From Streptomyces eurocidicus (GTDB lineage: Bacteria; Actinomycetota; Actinomycetes; Streptomycetales; Streptomycetaceae): DNA of 64,000 nucleotides. Within the stretch, counting starts at the first letter, position 1; every line of letters begins with the position of its first letter. Below the pieces are notes generated by a model that worked only from the letters and a program-made list of their open reading frames with translations, ran no database searches and was not told the DNA's origin. Positions 16,011-24,505 of the stretch are shown here, in pieces. The DNA lies in NCBI RefSeq assembly GCF_002891295.1, contig NZ_LGUI01000013.1:232785-296784 (forward strand). Direction: 5' to 3'. The position numbers were made by a program, and so were the translations under genes.

Positions 16011-16538
16011 GAAGAGAGGTCCCCAATCCAATCTCCAGGGATCGATTGATCAACAAGTTAGATGATCGCCACCTGGAAGGCAAGGGATAATTGTGGGCCA
16101 AAGCCGACCCACCCATTGCTCTGCATTTCTCGAAAAAATATGAGAGAGCCGCCATATCCGATGTCGGATAAATGTATCGGTTTGATACGTCTGCGGTGTT
16201 TGACCAATACGCACAGCGACCGCCACCGGGCGCGCACTTCACCGATGAATAGCCCGGCATTCATTCGGGGGCGCCGCACGGATGCGGCCGGGCAATATTC
16301 CCCGGCCCCTGGAAGTACCTGCCGGAGCCTTGCTCCGGCGCTCAATGCACACCCGCAACCTATCACCACTCCGGCCCTTTCCTTTCGCCCGGCCCCGCAC
16401 CTCCGCTACCGGACATAGCCGGATCAGGCCACCGTGCGGAGATCTCCCCGAGCTGCGCCTGGTCCATGATGAGGGCCATGCCGCAACCGAAATAAACGAG
16501 GCACCTGATTCATCGGCGGACCCGAGGGGACGTAATTC
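16011..16538. other. 528-bp divergent intergenic region, relatively AT-rich, with palindromes
   Basis: No convincing gene was seen. It separates the leftward regulator from the rightward reductase. TATCCGATGTCGGATA (16155-16170) is a perfect 7-2-7 palindrome and GTATCGGTTTGATAC (16174-16188) a 5-5-5 one four bases later; both are plausible operators. The base composition is visibly less GC-rich than the surroundings, extending into both flanking genes. Confidence 0.6.
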
Positions 16539-17960
16539 ATGGAACGAGTTCTCGTCATCGGACACGGAATGGCCGGCGCCCGGCTCGCGAGCGAACTCTC
16601 CCGAAGGGATCCGGAACTTTCCGTCACCATTCTCGGGGAAGAACCCCAGGAGCCTTACAACCGCATTCTGCTGACGGATGTGCTCGCCGGTACGACGGAC
16701 GAGAGCGAGCTGGGCCTCGCCGACGAACGGAACGCCGCGGAGATTCGTCCCGCGGTGCGCGCCCTGCGTATCGACCGGGAACGCGCGACGGTGTCCGCCG
16801 ACGACGGCCGGACCTATGGTTACGACGTGCTGGTGCTGGCGACCGGAAGCACTCCGAGGCTGCCCCCGGTGAAGGGACTGATTTCGGACGACGGGGTCCT
16901 GGCCCCGGGAATCGCGGTGTTCCACACGCTGGACGACTGCCGGCGCATTCTGCGGCTCGCCCGGGACTGCTCCCGCGCCGTGGTGCTGGGCGGCGGGCTG
17001 CTCGGCCTGGAGACCGCCCGCGCCCTCGCCCTGCGCGGCGTGGAGGTCGAGGTGCTGCACGCCGTGGACACCGTCATGGAGCGCCATCTGGACGCCGAGG
17101 CGTCGTCGATGCTGATCGAGCGGCTGGCCCGGCTGGGCGTGGCCGTGCGGACGGGCTGCGCCGTGACCAGGACCGTGGGCACCGGGCGGCTGACCGGGGT
17201 GCAGCTCGACGACGGCGAGGCCGTCCCCTGCGACCTCCTGGTCGTGTCGTGCGGCGCCAAGCCCGAGACCGCCGTGGCCGAGGCCGCCGGGCTGCCGGTC
17301 GGCAGGGGCGTGCTCGTCGACGAGCGGATGCGGACGGCGGACCCGGCCGTCTACGCCATCGGCGACTGCGCCGAGCGCGGCGGCGCGCTGCACGGGCTGG
17401 TCGCGGAGGCGTGGGAGCACGCCCGGGTGGCGGCGGACGCGATCGCCGGGCCTCTCGACGAAACCCCGGCCGTGGCCCCGGCGGCGACCACCCGGCTCAA
17501 GGCCGACGGGGTCGAGCTGACGGTGGTGGGCGAGTCCAACGTGCCCGCCGGGCCGGCGGGCGAGGGCCCGGAGGTCCTCACGTTCACGGACCGCGACGGC
17601 GGTGCGTACCGGCGGGTCGCGCTGCGAGACGGCCGGATCGTGGGCGCGGTGCTGCTGGGGGGCGCGGAGGCCGAGGCCGACCGGATCGTCGAGCTGTTCG
17701 CCGCCGGGTCCGTCGTCCCGGAGGCCGAACGGCCCGCCCTGGTCCGGCCCGGCGACCGGGAGCCCGGGCAGGCGGCCGGTCCCGACCCCGACGCCACGGT
17801 CTGCTACTGCAACAACGTGCCGCGGAAGAAGATCCTGGAGGCATGGTCGCAGGGGGCGGTGACGGTGGGCGCGGTGGCGCGGCGGACCAAGGCGTCCACG
17901 GGGTGCGGGATCTGCCGGAGCAAGGTGAAGGCGCTGATCGAGTCGGCGGGGGCCCCGTAA
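16539..17960 (+). CDS. NirB-like FAD/NAD(P)-dependent reductase with BFD-type [2Fe-2S] domain
   Basis: A 473-residue oxidoreductase equal to the N-terminal half of assimilatory nitrite reductase large subunit. The FAD fold opens with VLVIGHGMAGARLASEL; LVLATGSTPRLPPV and YAIGDCAERGG are the class-defining NADH-rubredoxin-reductase-type motifs; the NAD site is AVVLGGGLLGLETARAL near residue 150. The C-terminus carries a BFD-like domain with CYCNNVPRKK and STGCGICRSKV, giving four Cys for a [2Fe-2S] cluster. The sirohaem/[4Fe-4S] domain is missing, so it cannot reduce nitrite alone and more likely feeds electrons to a partner. GAGGGGACG precedes the ATG. No nitrate or nitrite genes are nearby. 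Confidence 0.85.
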   Translation: MERVLVIGHGMAGARLASELSRRDPELSVTILGEEPQEPYNRILLTDVLAGTTDESELGLADERNAAEIRPAVRALRIDRERATVSADDGRTYGYDVLVLATGSTPRLPPVKGLISDDGVLAPGIAVFHTLDDCRRILRLARDCSRAVVLGGGLLGLETARALALRGVEVEVLHAVDTVMERHLDAEASSMLIERLARLGVAVRTGCAVTRTVGTGRLTGVQLDDGEAVPCDLLVVSCGAKPETAVAEAAGLPVGRGVLVDERMRTADPAVYAIGDCAERGGALHGLVAEAWEHARVAADAIAGPLDETPAVAPAATTRLKADGVELTVVGESNVPAGPAGEGPEVLTFTDRDGGAYRRVALRDGRIVGAVLLGGAEAEADRIVELFAAGSVVPEAERPALVRPGDREPGQAAGPDPDATVCYCNNVPRKKILEAWSQGAVTVGAVARRTKASTGCGICRSKVKALIESAGAP

Positions 17961-18190
17961 CCGGGGCCGGAAGCCGACCGTGGGCGAACAGGGAGATCAA
18001 GCCCGTCCGGGTCAGGTCGGCGTCGGCGTCGGCGTCGGCGGGGCGCGTAGCCGGGCCGGAAGCCGACCGTCGACGCGCGGCAGATCCAGCCCGTCCGGCG
18101 TTTGAGGACACCGCGCGCAGCGCGGACGGGGGGCCGGGGGGAGACCCCCGGTCTCGGGAAGGGGCGGGTAGGGGAAAAACCCCTGCCCAC
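17955..18190. repeat. Duplicated intergenic repeat plus (GTCGGC)4 and hairpins
   Basis: Two related copies of GGCCGGAAGCCGACCGT followed by AGATC-AGCCCGTCCGG lie at about 17968-18010 and 18052-18100; the second continues CGTTTGAGGAC, resembling a dispersed Streptomyces intergenic repeat I recall. Between them is GTCGGC repeated four times (18016-18039). GGGTAGGGG-AAAAA-CCCCTGCCC near 18164-18187 can form a terminator hairpin. Confidence 0.6.
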
Positions 18191-18305
18191 CCCGGCCCGC
18201 GGCTAAATACCGCTCGCCACAAGCCCGTTCTCGGCTAGCCTCGCGCACTCGTCAGGCCGGCGCCGCCCCCCGGCGCCCCACCGCACCTCGTGGGAGCACA
18301 TCCGT

Positions 18306-19628
18306 ATGAGCACGCACAGCGCCAACCGCCTCGTCACCGTCGTACCGGACGTCGCACCGGATCCGGTACCGGCGCCCGCCGCCCCGCCCGGCGGGCACCG
18401 CCCCGGCCCCCTGCGCCGCCTCGGCCAGTCCGCCAAGCTCGCCGACGTCTGCTACGACATCCGCGGCCCGGTGCTCCAGGAGGCGATGCGGCTGGAGCGG
18501 GCGGGCAGGCGGATCCTGAAGCTGAACACCGGGAACCCCGCGGCCTTCGGCTTCGAGGCGCCGCCCGAGATCGTGCGGGACATCCAGGAGGCCCTGGCCT
18601 CCGCGCACGGCTACGGAGACGCGCAGGGCCTGCCCGCCGCCCGGCGCGCCGTGGTGCAGCACTACGAGACCAGGGGCGTCGGCGGGCTGGACATCGAGGA
18701 CGTCTATCTGGGCAACGGGGTCTCCGAGCTCATCCAGATGTCCATGCAGGCGCTGCTGGACGACGGCGACGAGGTGCTCGTCCCGGCGCCCGACTACCCC
18801 TTGTGGACCGCCTCCGTCAGCCTGTCGGGCGGGCGCCCGGTGCACTACCGCTGCGACGAGGGCGCCGACTGGTTCCCCGATCTCGCGGACATCGAGGCCA
18901 AGGTGACCGACCGCACCAAGGCGATCGTGCTGATCAACCCGAACAACCCCACCGGCGCGGTCTACGACGAGGAGCTGCTGCGCGGGATCGTCGCCGTCGC
19001 GGCCCGGCACCAACTGGTGCTCTGCGCCGACGAGATCTACGACAAGATCCTCTACGACGGCGCCACCCACGTACCGCTCGCGAGCCTCGCGCCCGACCTG
19101 CTGTGCCTGACGTTCAACGGGCTGTCGAAGGCGTACCGGGTGTGCGGCTACCGGGCCGGCTGGATGGCGGTCAGCGGTCCCAAGGCCCATGCCCAGGAGT
19201 ACCTGGAGGGCCTGACCATCCTGGCCAACATGCGGCTGTGCCCCAACATGCCCGCGCAGCACGCCATCGCCACGGCGCTGGGTGGCCGGCAGTCGATCGA
19301 GGACCTGGTGCTGCCCGGCGGCCGGCTCCTCGCGCAGCGCGACGCGGCCTGGCAGGCCCTCGGCGACATCCCGGGCGTCAGCTGCGTCAAACCCAAGGGC
19401 GCGCTCTACGCGTTCCCCCGGCTGGACCGGTCGGTGCACCGGATCGACGACGACCGGCGGTTCGTGCTCGACCTGCTCCGGCAGGAACAGATCCTGGTGG
19501 TGCAGGGGACGGGCTTCAACCTCCCGACACCGGACCACTTCCGCCTGGTCACGCTGCCCGGTGCCGAGGAGCTGACGGACGCGGTGGCACGGATCGGCTC
19601 GTTCCTGGCCACCTACCGGCAGAACTGA
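18306..19628 (+). CDS. Pyridoxal-phosphate aminotransferase, AlaA-like
   Basis: A 440-residue class I/II aminotransferase close in pattern to glutamate-pyruvate (alanine) aminotransferase AlaA. KLNTGNPAAFGFEAPPEIV is the AlaA-type N-terminal motif, NPNNPTGAVY the PLP/substrate contact, VLCADEIYDKILYDG the Asp/Tyr pair and FNGLSKAYRVCGYRAGW contains the PLP Lys. GYGDAQGLPAARRAVV is conserved too. An N-terminal extension of about 35 residues rich in Pro and Ala precedes the fold, typical of actinomycete versions. The ATG at 18306 lies beyond a repeat-rich intergenic region. Substrate preference is inferred from family motifs. Confidence 0.87.
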   Translation: MSTHSANRLVTVVPDVAPDPVPAPAAPPGGHRPGPLRRLGQSAKLADVCYDIRGPVLQEAMRLERAGRRILKLNTGNPAAFGFEAPPEIVRDIQEALASAHGYGDAQGLPAARRAVVQHYETRGVGGLDIEDVYLGNGVSELIQMSMQALLDDGDEVLVPAPDYPLWTASVSLSGGRPVHYRCDEGADWFPDLADIEAKVTDRTKAIVLINPNNPTGAVYDEELLRGIVAVAARHQLVLCADEIYDKILYDGATHVPLASLAPDLLCLTFNGLSKAYRVCGYRAGWMAVSGPKAHAQEYLEGLTILANMRLCPNMPAQHAIATALGGRQSIEDLVLPGGRLLAQRDAAWQALGDIPGVSCVKPKGALYAFPRLDRSVHRIDDDRRFVLDLLRQEQILVVQGTGFNLPTPDHFRLVTLPGAEELTDAVARIGSFLATYRQN

Positions 19629-19965
19629 CGGCGCCGGGGGCCGGACCGGCCGGAAGCCGCCGCCGAAACCAGACCACCTCCCCCGTATTGGCTAGGGTTC
19701 CGGCCGGTCCGACCTGCCTACCGTGGTCCGCGGGAACCCCGCCGGCATACACCCCCGGTGCCGGCGGGGCCCCGCCGTGGGAGGGGCGCTCCGCCCGGGG
19801 AGGTGGCCCGTCGCGGAGCGCCGACCATGGCTCTGGCCGACACCGGGCACGCCCTGATCATGGCCCCGGCCCGGCCCCCGCCGGTGCGGGCTTCCCTCCC
19901 ATGATGGGTGCGCGGGGCGATCACCCGGGCTGAGGGCAAGCCCTGCGAGAGCGATAGGAAGATGC
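19629..19965 (+). promoter_or_regulatory. Highly structured 337-nt leader ahead of a DMT transporter (possible cis-regulator)
   Basis: No gene was seen. GGGTTCC (19695-19701) can pair with GGAACCC (19732-19738), and CCCCGCCGGCA (19737-19747) pairs perfectly with TGCCGGCGGGG (19759-19769). The two helices share bases and are mutually exclusive. GGCGCTCCG/CGGAGCGCC (19785-19822) follows. CTAGGGTTCCGG and GGTCCGA at 19692-19711 recall the 5' half of ykkC-class riboswitches, but the GAGAG and AAAAGCCCGGG blocks are absent. The second helix could also simply terminate the aminotransferase gene. Confidence 0.4.
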
Positions 19966-20916
19966 ATGCAACCCGTCACCACATCCAAGTCCAGTAACGG
20001 CATGGGGCTCGTGCTCGCGGGACTGGGGGTGCTGGCCTTCTCGCTGACGTTCCCGGCGACGCAGAAGGCCCTGCCCTCGTTCAACGCGTGGACCATCGGC
20101 ATCGGACGGGCCGTCATCGCGGCCGCCATCGCGGGCGTCTGTCTCCTGGTCAAGGGGGTCAAGCTGCCCGAGCGCCGGCACATGACGTCGCTGATCCTCG
20201 TCGGCGTGGGCGTCGTGGCGGGCTACCCCATCTTCACGGCGCTGGCCCTGGAGCACGTCACCTCGGCGCACGCCGCGGTCGTGACCGGGCTGCTGCCGCT
20301 GGCCACCGCCGCGTGCGGCCGGCTGCTGGGCAACGAGCGGCCGAGCGCGCTGTTCTGGTGGGCCTCGGCCGCCGGCGCGGCCGTCATCGTGGCCTTCTCG
20401 CTGCGGCACGGGATCGGCGGCTTCGGCCTCGCGGACCTCTTCCTGATCGGTTCGCTCGTCACCGGCGGCCTCGGCTACGCGGAGGGCGGGAAGCTGTCGA
20501 AGTCCATGCCGGGCTGGCAGGTGATCTCCTGGGGCCTGGTGCTGTCGCTGCCGCTCACCCTGCCGATCACCGTGGTGTCCGTGGTGGCGTCGCCGCCGCA
20601 CGACATCGGCGCGCAGTCGCTGGCGGGCCTCGGCTATGTGTCGCTCTTCTCGATGTTCCTGGGCTTCTGCGCCTGGTACCCGGGGCTGGCCCGGGTCGGG
20701 GTCACCCGGGGCAGCCAGATGCAGCTCCTGCAGCCGCTGATGACGGTGGGCTGGGCCGCGTGGCTGCTGGGCGAGTCGATCGACTCGTGGACGCTCGGCG
20801 CCGCGGTGCTCGTGCTCGTGTGCGTGGGCCTGGCGCAGTGGGCCCGGCTGTCCGCGCCCGCCGTCGCCCTCCCCGCGCCGCCCGAGCGGGCGCCGGTGCG
20901 CGCCGAGCGCACCTGA
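19966..20916 (+). CDS. EamA/DMT superfamily transporter
   Basis: A 316-residue ten-segment drug/metabolite transporter with two EamA repeats. The first begins GLVLAGLGVLAFSLTFPATQKAL and the second VISWGLVLSLPLTLPITVV; LQPLMTVGWAAWLLGESI near the end is the conserved DMT motif. It is a clear paralogue of the exporter at 46182-47126 (shared AFSLTFPAT, HAAVVxGLLPL, AEGG/SEGG and PGWQVI phrases). AGGAAG precedes ATG 19966. The unusually structured leader upstream suggests control at RNA level. Likely an amino-acid or metabolite exporter; substrate unknown. Confidence 0.87.
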   Translation: MQPVTTSKSSNGMGLVLAGLGVLAFSLTFPATQKALPSFNAWTIGIGRAVIAAAIAGVCLLVKGVKLPERRHMTSLILVGVGVVAGYPIFTALALEHVTSAHAAVVTGLLPLATAACGRLLGNERPSALFWWASAAGAAVIVAFSLRHGIGGFGLADLFLIGSLVTGGLGYAEGGKLSKSMPGWQVISWGLVLSLPLTLPITVVSVVASPPHDIGAQSLAGLGYVSLFSMFLGFCAWYPGLARVGVTRGSQMQLLQPLMTVGWAAWLLGESIDSWTLGAAVLVLVCVGLAQWARLSAPAVALPAPPERAPVRAERT

Positions 20917-21066
20917 CCCCGTACCCGTTCCCGTTCCTCCCGCGGGCCCTGCCGCAGCCCTGCCGCAGGGCCCGCCCCCGTCCGGCCCTCAGCCCGTGTC
21001 ACCACCCGTCGAACGCCGCCGCGAACCGCCGTGCCACCCATGCCGTCGACAGTAGGGGGATGATCC

Positions 21067-22335
21067 ATGCCTGCGATCTTCGATGATCTGGACAGCCTGC
21101 TTCCGGACCTGGAGTACCTGTACAAGGACCTGCACGCCCATCCCGAACTCGCCTTCCAGGAGAAGCGCACGGCCTCCGTCGTCGCCGGCCGGCTGACGGG
21201 GCAGGGCTGGGAGGTGACGACCGGGGTCGGCGGCACCGGGGTCGTGGGCGTGCTGCGCAACGGCGACGGGCCGGTGGTGATGCTCCGCGCGGACATGGAC
21301 GCCCTCCCGGTGCGGGAGGAGACCGGCCTGCCGTACGCCAGCCGGGTCACGGCCCTCGACGACCAGGGCGTACGGGTCCCGGTGATGCACGCCTGCGGGC
21401 ACGACGTGCACGTCACCTGTCTGCTGGGTGCCTGCGCGCTGTTCGCGGCCCGGCGCGAGGAGTGGCGGGGCACGGTCGTCGCCGTCTTCCAGCCCGCCGA
21501 GGAGAGCGGCCTGGGCGCCCGCGCCATGGTGGCCGACGGGCTGTTCGAGCGGTTCCCGAAGCCCGAGGTGGTGCTGGGCCAGCACGTCGGTCCGGGCCCG
21601 GCCGGGCTGCTCGCCAAGGTGCCGGGCCTCGCCATGGGCGCCACCGACAACCTCAGCGTGCGGCTCTTCGGGCGCGGCGGGCACGGGTCCAAGCCCGAGT
21701 CGGCCGTGGACCCGGTCCTCATGGCCGCCAACCTGGTGACCCGGCTGCAGACCATCGTCTCCCGGGAGACCGCCGCGCAGGACTCCGTGGTCGTCACCGT
21801 GGGATCGCTGCACGCGGGCACCGCGGCCGCGGTCATCCCCGCCGAGGCGGAACTCGGCATCAACGTCCGCACGTTCTCGCCCGCGGCCCGGGAGAAGGTC
21901 ATGGCCGCGATCGAGCGGTTCGCGAAGGCCGAGTCGCTCGCGGCGGGCGCACCGCGCGAACCCGAGATCGTCTCGCGCTGCGAGCTGCCCGCCACGGTGA
22001 ACGAGCCGGCCGCCACGGAGCGGGTGGCCGCCGCGCACGGCGCGCTCTTCGGCCCCGGCACGGTCGTCGAGCTGGGCCCGAACACCGCGAGCGAGGACTT
22101 CGGGGTGCTCGGCACGGAGGCCGGGGTGCCGTCGGTGCTGTGGTTCTTCGGCGGGAACGACCCCAAGGAGTTCGAGGCCGCGTTCCTCGCCGACCGGCTG
22201 GCCGAGGACATCCCGCAGAACCACTCCCCGCAGTACGCCCCGGTCGTCCAGCCGACCCTCTCCGTGGGGGTGCGGGCCATGACCGCCGCGGCGCTGGCCT
22301 ACCTCGCGCCCCGGGAGCCCGGTGTCCGCGCCTGA
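21067..22335 (+). CDS. M20D family amidohydrolase (hippurate/IAA-amino-acid hydrolase type)
   Basis: A 422-residue zinc- or manganese-dependent amidase or carboxypeptidase that hydrolyses N-acyl amino acids. Landmarks are LHAHPELAFQEKRTA near the N-terminus, VVMLRADMDALPVREE, MHACGHDVHVTCLLGA and VFQPAEESGLGARAM, which supply the metal ligands and catalytic Glu, plus the lid-domain GRGGHGSKPESAVDPVLMA. GGGGGATGATCC precedes the ATG. The following transporter is probably co-transcribed, suggesting uptake of a substrate or export of a product, but this is inference from adjacency. Confidence 0.9.
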   Translation: MPAIFDDLDSLLPDLEYLYKDLHAHPELAFQEKRTASVVAGRLTGQGWEVTTGVGGTGVVGVLRNGDGPVVMLRADMDALPVREETGLPYASRVTALDDQGVRVPVMHACGHDVHVTCLLGACALFAARREEWRGTVVAVFQPAEESGLGARAMVADGLFERFPKPEVVLGQHVGPGPAGLLAKVPGLAMGATDNLSVRLFGRGGHGSKPESAVDPVLMAANLVTRLQTIVSRETAAQDSVVVTVGSLHAGTAAAVIPAEAELGINVRTFSPAAREKVMAAIERFAKAESLAAGAPREPEIVSRCELPATVNEPAATERVAAAHGALFGPGTVVELGPNTASEDFGVLGTEAGVPSVLWFFGGNDPKEFEAAFLADRLAEDIPQNHSPQYAPVVQPTLSVGVRAMTAAALAYLAPREPGVRA

Positions 22336-22430
22336 CCGGGCGGTGGCGGGGCCGGGCGCGGGAGCGGCCCCGCGCCCGGCCCGCCGCGCCCGCTCCGGCG
22401 GGCGGCGGACCGCCGGCCCTGCGCTACGCC

Positions 22431-23717
22431 GTGGGGGCCTTCGCCACCGGCACCTTCGGCACCGTGCCGGGCCTGCTGCTCCTCTACTACCTCACGGACA
22501 CCCTGGCGGTGCCGGCCGCGGTGGCCTCGGTCGTGGTCTTCCTGCCCAAGGCGTGGGACGTCTTCCTCAACCCGTGGGTGGGGCGCCGCTCCGACCGCAC
22601 GCGCGGGCGCTTCGGCCCCCGGCTGCCGTGGATGGCGGGCGGCGGCGTCGCGCTGTCGGCCGGCTTCGTCCTGATGTTCGCCGCGCCGACGCCCAAGGGC
22701 CTGCCGTCGGCGGTCTGGGTCGGGGTGGCCTTCTTCTGCTGCGCCTCCGCCTACGCGGCGTTCCAGGTGCCGTACACGGCGGTGCTCGCCGAGCTCGCGG
22801 ACGACCCGGCGGTCCGGACCCGGCTCGCGACGTGGCGCACCGTCTGCTACGGCACGGCGATCCTGCTGGCCGGCGGGGCGGCCCCGCTGCTGGTGCACGC
22901 GGCGGGCAGCGAGCGCGTGGGCTACGCCCTGATGGGCGGGGTCCTGGGGCTGGTGCTGCTGACCGGGACGCTCGCGGCCGCGTCCAACGCGCCGCGCGGC
23001 ACGGGTGCCCGGGCCCGGCCGACGTCGATGACGTTCCGTCAGCAGGCGGCCGTGGCACGGGCCTCCCGGCCCTTCCGGCGGCTCCTCGGCGTCCACCTCG
23101 CGCAGACGCTCGCGACCGGGATCATGCTCGGGTCCGCGCAGTACTTCGCCACGTACCGGCTGCACGACGCCAAGGCGACGACGGCGCTGTTCGGCTGTCT
23201 GATCCTCCCGCTGCTGCTGACGGCGCCGGTCTGGCACGTGGCCGGGCGGCGGCTGGGCCCCGGGCGCGGTCTGCTGGCCTCGATCTGCCTGTTCGTCGCG
23301 GGCTCCTCGCTGCTCCTGGCCTCCCCGGTGGTGCCGAGGCTCCTGGTCTACGGCTGCGTCGCCGTGTGCGGGGTCGGGTACGCGGGGATGCAGACCTTCG
23401 CCGTGGCCATGCTGAGCGACGTCATCGCCGAGGACGCGCGGGAGCAGGGCGAGGGGCACAGCCGCGGGGGCGCGTTCACCGGGCTGTGGACCGCCGCGGA
23501 GGTGATCGGCGCCGGTGCGGGGCCCGCCCTGTTCTCCGGGCTGCTGGCGGTCACCGGCTTTGTGTCGTCGAGCGCGGCGCACCGGGCGACGCAGCCGGGG
23601 GCCGCCCTGACCGCCATCCTGCTGGGGGTGTCGCTGCTGCCGGCGCTGGTCCTGGTGCCGGCCGTGGTGTGCGCCGCGCGGCTGGCGCGCGACCGCGGGG
23701 CCCGGCCCGGCCGCTGA
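22431..23717 (+). CDS. GPH/MFS-type sugar-cation symporter-like protein, start uncertain (possible frameshift)
   Basis: About 428 residues with 12 membrane segments of the glycoside-pentoside-hexuronide symporter type: GLLLLYYLTDTLAVPAAVASVV, the FLPKAWDVFLNPWVGRRSDRTRGRFGPRLPW signature, and YAAFQVPYTAVLAEL. In-frame translation upstream of GTG 22431 has no ATG, GTG or TTG, and 22431 falls inside the first membrane segment. A GTG at 22322, overlapping the amidohydrolase stop, starts another frame with a plausible N-terminus (VSAPDRAVAGPG), so a one-base gain or loss near 22400-22425 may separate the two parts. CTG at 22419 is another option. Confidence 0.7.
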   Translation: MGAFATGTFGTVPGLLLLYYLTDTLAVPAAVASVVVFLPKAWDVFLNPWVGRRSDRTRGRFGPRLPWMAGGGVALSAGFVLMFAAPTPKGLPSAVWVGVAFFCCASAYAAFQVPYTAVLAELADDPAVRTRLATWRTVCYGTAILLAGGAAPLLVHAAGSERVGYALMGGVLGLVLLTGTLAAASNAPRGTGARARPTSMTFRQQAAVARASRPFRRLLGVHLAQTLATGIMLGSAQYFATYRLHDAKATTALFGCLILPLLLTAPVWHVAGRRLGPGRGLLASICLFVAGSSLLLASPVVPRLLVYGCVAVCGVGYAGMQTFAVAMLSDVIAEDAREQGEGHSRGGAFTGLWTAAEVIGAGAGPALFSGLLAVTGFVSSSAAHRATQPGAALTAILLGVSLLPALVLVPAVVCAARLARDRGARPGR

Positions 23718-23727
23718 GCCGGCTCGT

Positions 23728-23786
23728 CGCCCCGGTGGGCCCCGTGGTCACGGCCCGGTGGTCACGCCCCGGGGCCCACCGGGGCG
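23728..23786. terminator. Bidirectional terminator, 16-bp perfect stem
   Basis: CGCCCCGGTGGGCCCC (23728-23743) pairs perfectly with GGGGCCCACCGGGGCG (23771-23786). It sits between the converging transporter and nitroreductase genes; the right arm lies within the last codons of the nitroreductase. The loop contains GTGGTCACG twice. Confidence 0.85.
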
Positions 23787-24331
23787 AGGAGCGACGAGAG
23801 CTTGGACCGCGCGTCCACCGGCGGGCGGGGCGCGGCCGGGCGCCGGGCGTCGGGGGTCCCCACGTACAGCCAGCCGAGCGACTGTTCGGTGTCGGCGAGG
23901 CCGAGCACGCCCCGCACCGGCGGGGCGTCCGTGAGGGCCCCGGTCCGCCAGACGGAGCCCCAGCCGCGCTCGTGCAGCAGCAGGATCAGCGTCTGGACCG
24001 CGCACACGGTGGCCGCCAGCTGTTCCCAGCGGGGGACCTTGGGGTGGTCCCGGGGGCAGAGCACCACGGTGATCAGCAGGGGCGCCCGCAGGGGTTTGGC
24101 GGCCGTACGCTCACGGTCGGCGGGTTCGCCGCCGGCCGCCTCGGCCATCGCCTCGCCCAGCAGGCGCCGCTCGTCGCCCCGGAGGACGACCAGCCGCCAG
24201 GGCGAGAGCCGCCCGTGGTCGGGCGCGGTCATCGCCAGCTCGACGAGCTCCGCCAGCTCACGGTCGTCCGGCCCGGGGCCGGTCAGGCGGGTGGCGCTGC
24301 GCCGGGCGAGCACGGTCTGTTCGACGTTCAT
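23762..24331 (-). CDS. Nitroreductase family protein (FMN-dependent)
   Basis: A 189-residue flavoprotein of the nitroreductase/YdjA type. ARRSATRLTGPGPDDRELAELVELAMTAPDHGRLSPWRLVVLRG holds the FMN phosphate Arg/Ser and the PDHG-SPWR motif characteristic of the YdjA branch; CAVQTLILLLHERGWGSVWRTG and LGWLYVGTP are further family strands. ATG 24331 has AGGGGAAG upstream; longer frames lack a ribosome-binding site. It probably reduces nitro or quinone-like compounds with NAD(P)H, but the physiological substrate is unknown. Confidence 0.87.
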   Translation of the reverse strand: MNVEQTVLARRSATRLTGPGPDDRELAELVELAMTAPDHGRLSPWRLVVLRGDERRLLGEAMAEAAGGEPADRERTAAKPLRAPLLITVVLCPRDHPKVPRWEQLAATVCAVQTLILLLHERGWGSVWRTGALTDAPPVRGVLGLADTEQSLGWLYVGTPDARRPAAPRPPVDARSKLSSLLAPVGPGA

Positions 24332-24505
24332 CTTCCCCTGCACCTTCTCCACCCGGTTTTCCACCAGGGCGCTCGGTAATTCCTGCGCCCATGGTGGAGG
24401 GCGGAAATGGCACCGGGACAGGGACGCGCGGCGCCCCTTAGCGGTCATGACCGGATCCGACCACACGGGAGGGGCGGATGCGGCGCCGGGGGCGCCGGAA
24501 AAACG

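Noticed and set aside
19900..19965. Fluoride or TPP riboswitch before the DMT gene
   Set aside because: Short phrases resemble parts of both (GGCGATCACC, CTGAGGGC) but the conserved cores are absent.
14886..24331. Secondary-metabolite gene cluster
   Set aside because: Regulator, aminotransferase, amidohydrolase and transporters are present, but no core synthase, peptide precursor or tailoring set was found.
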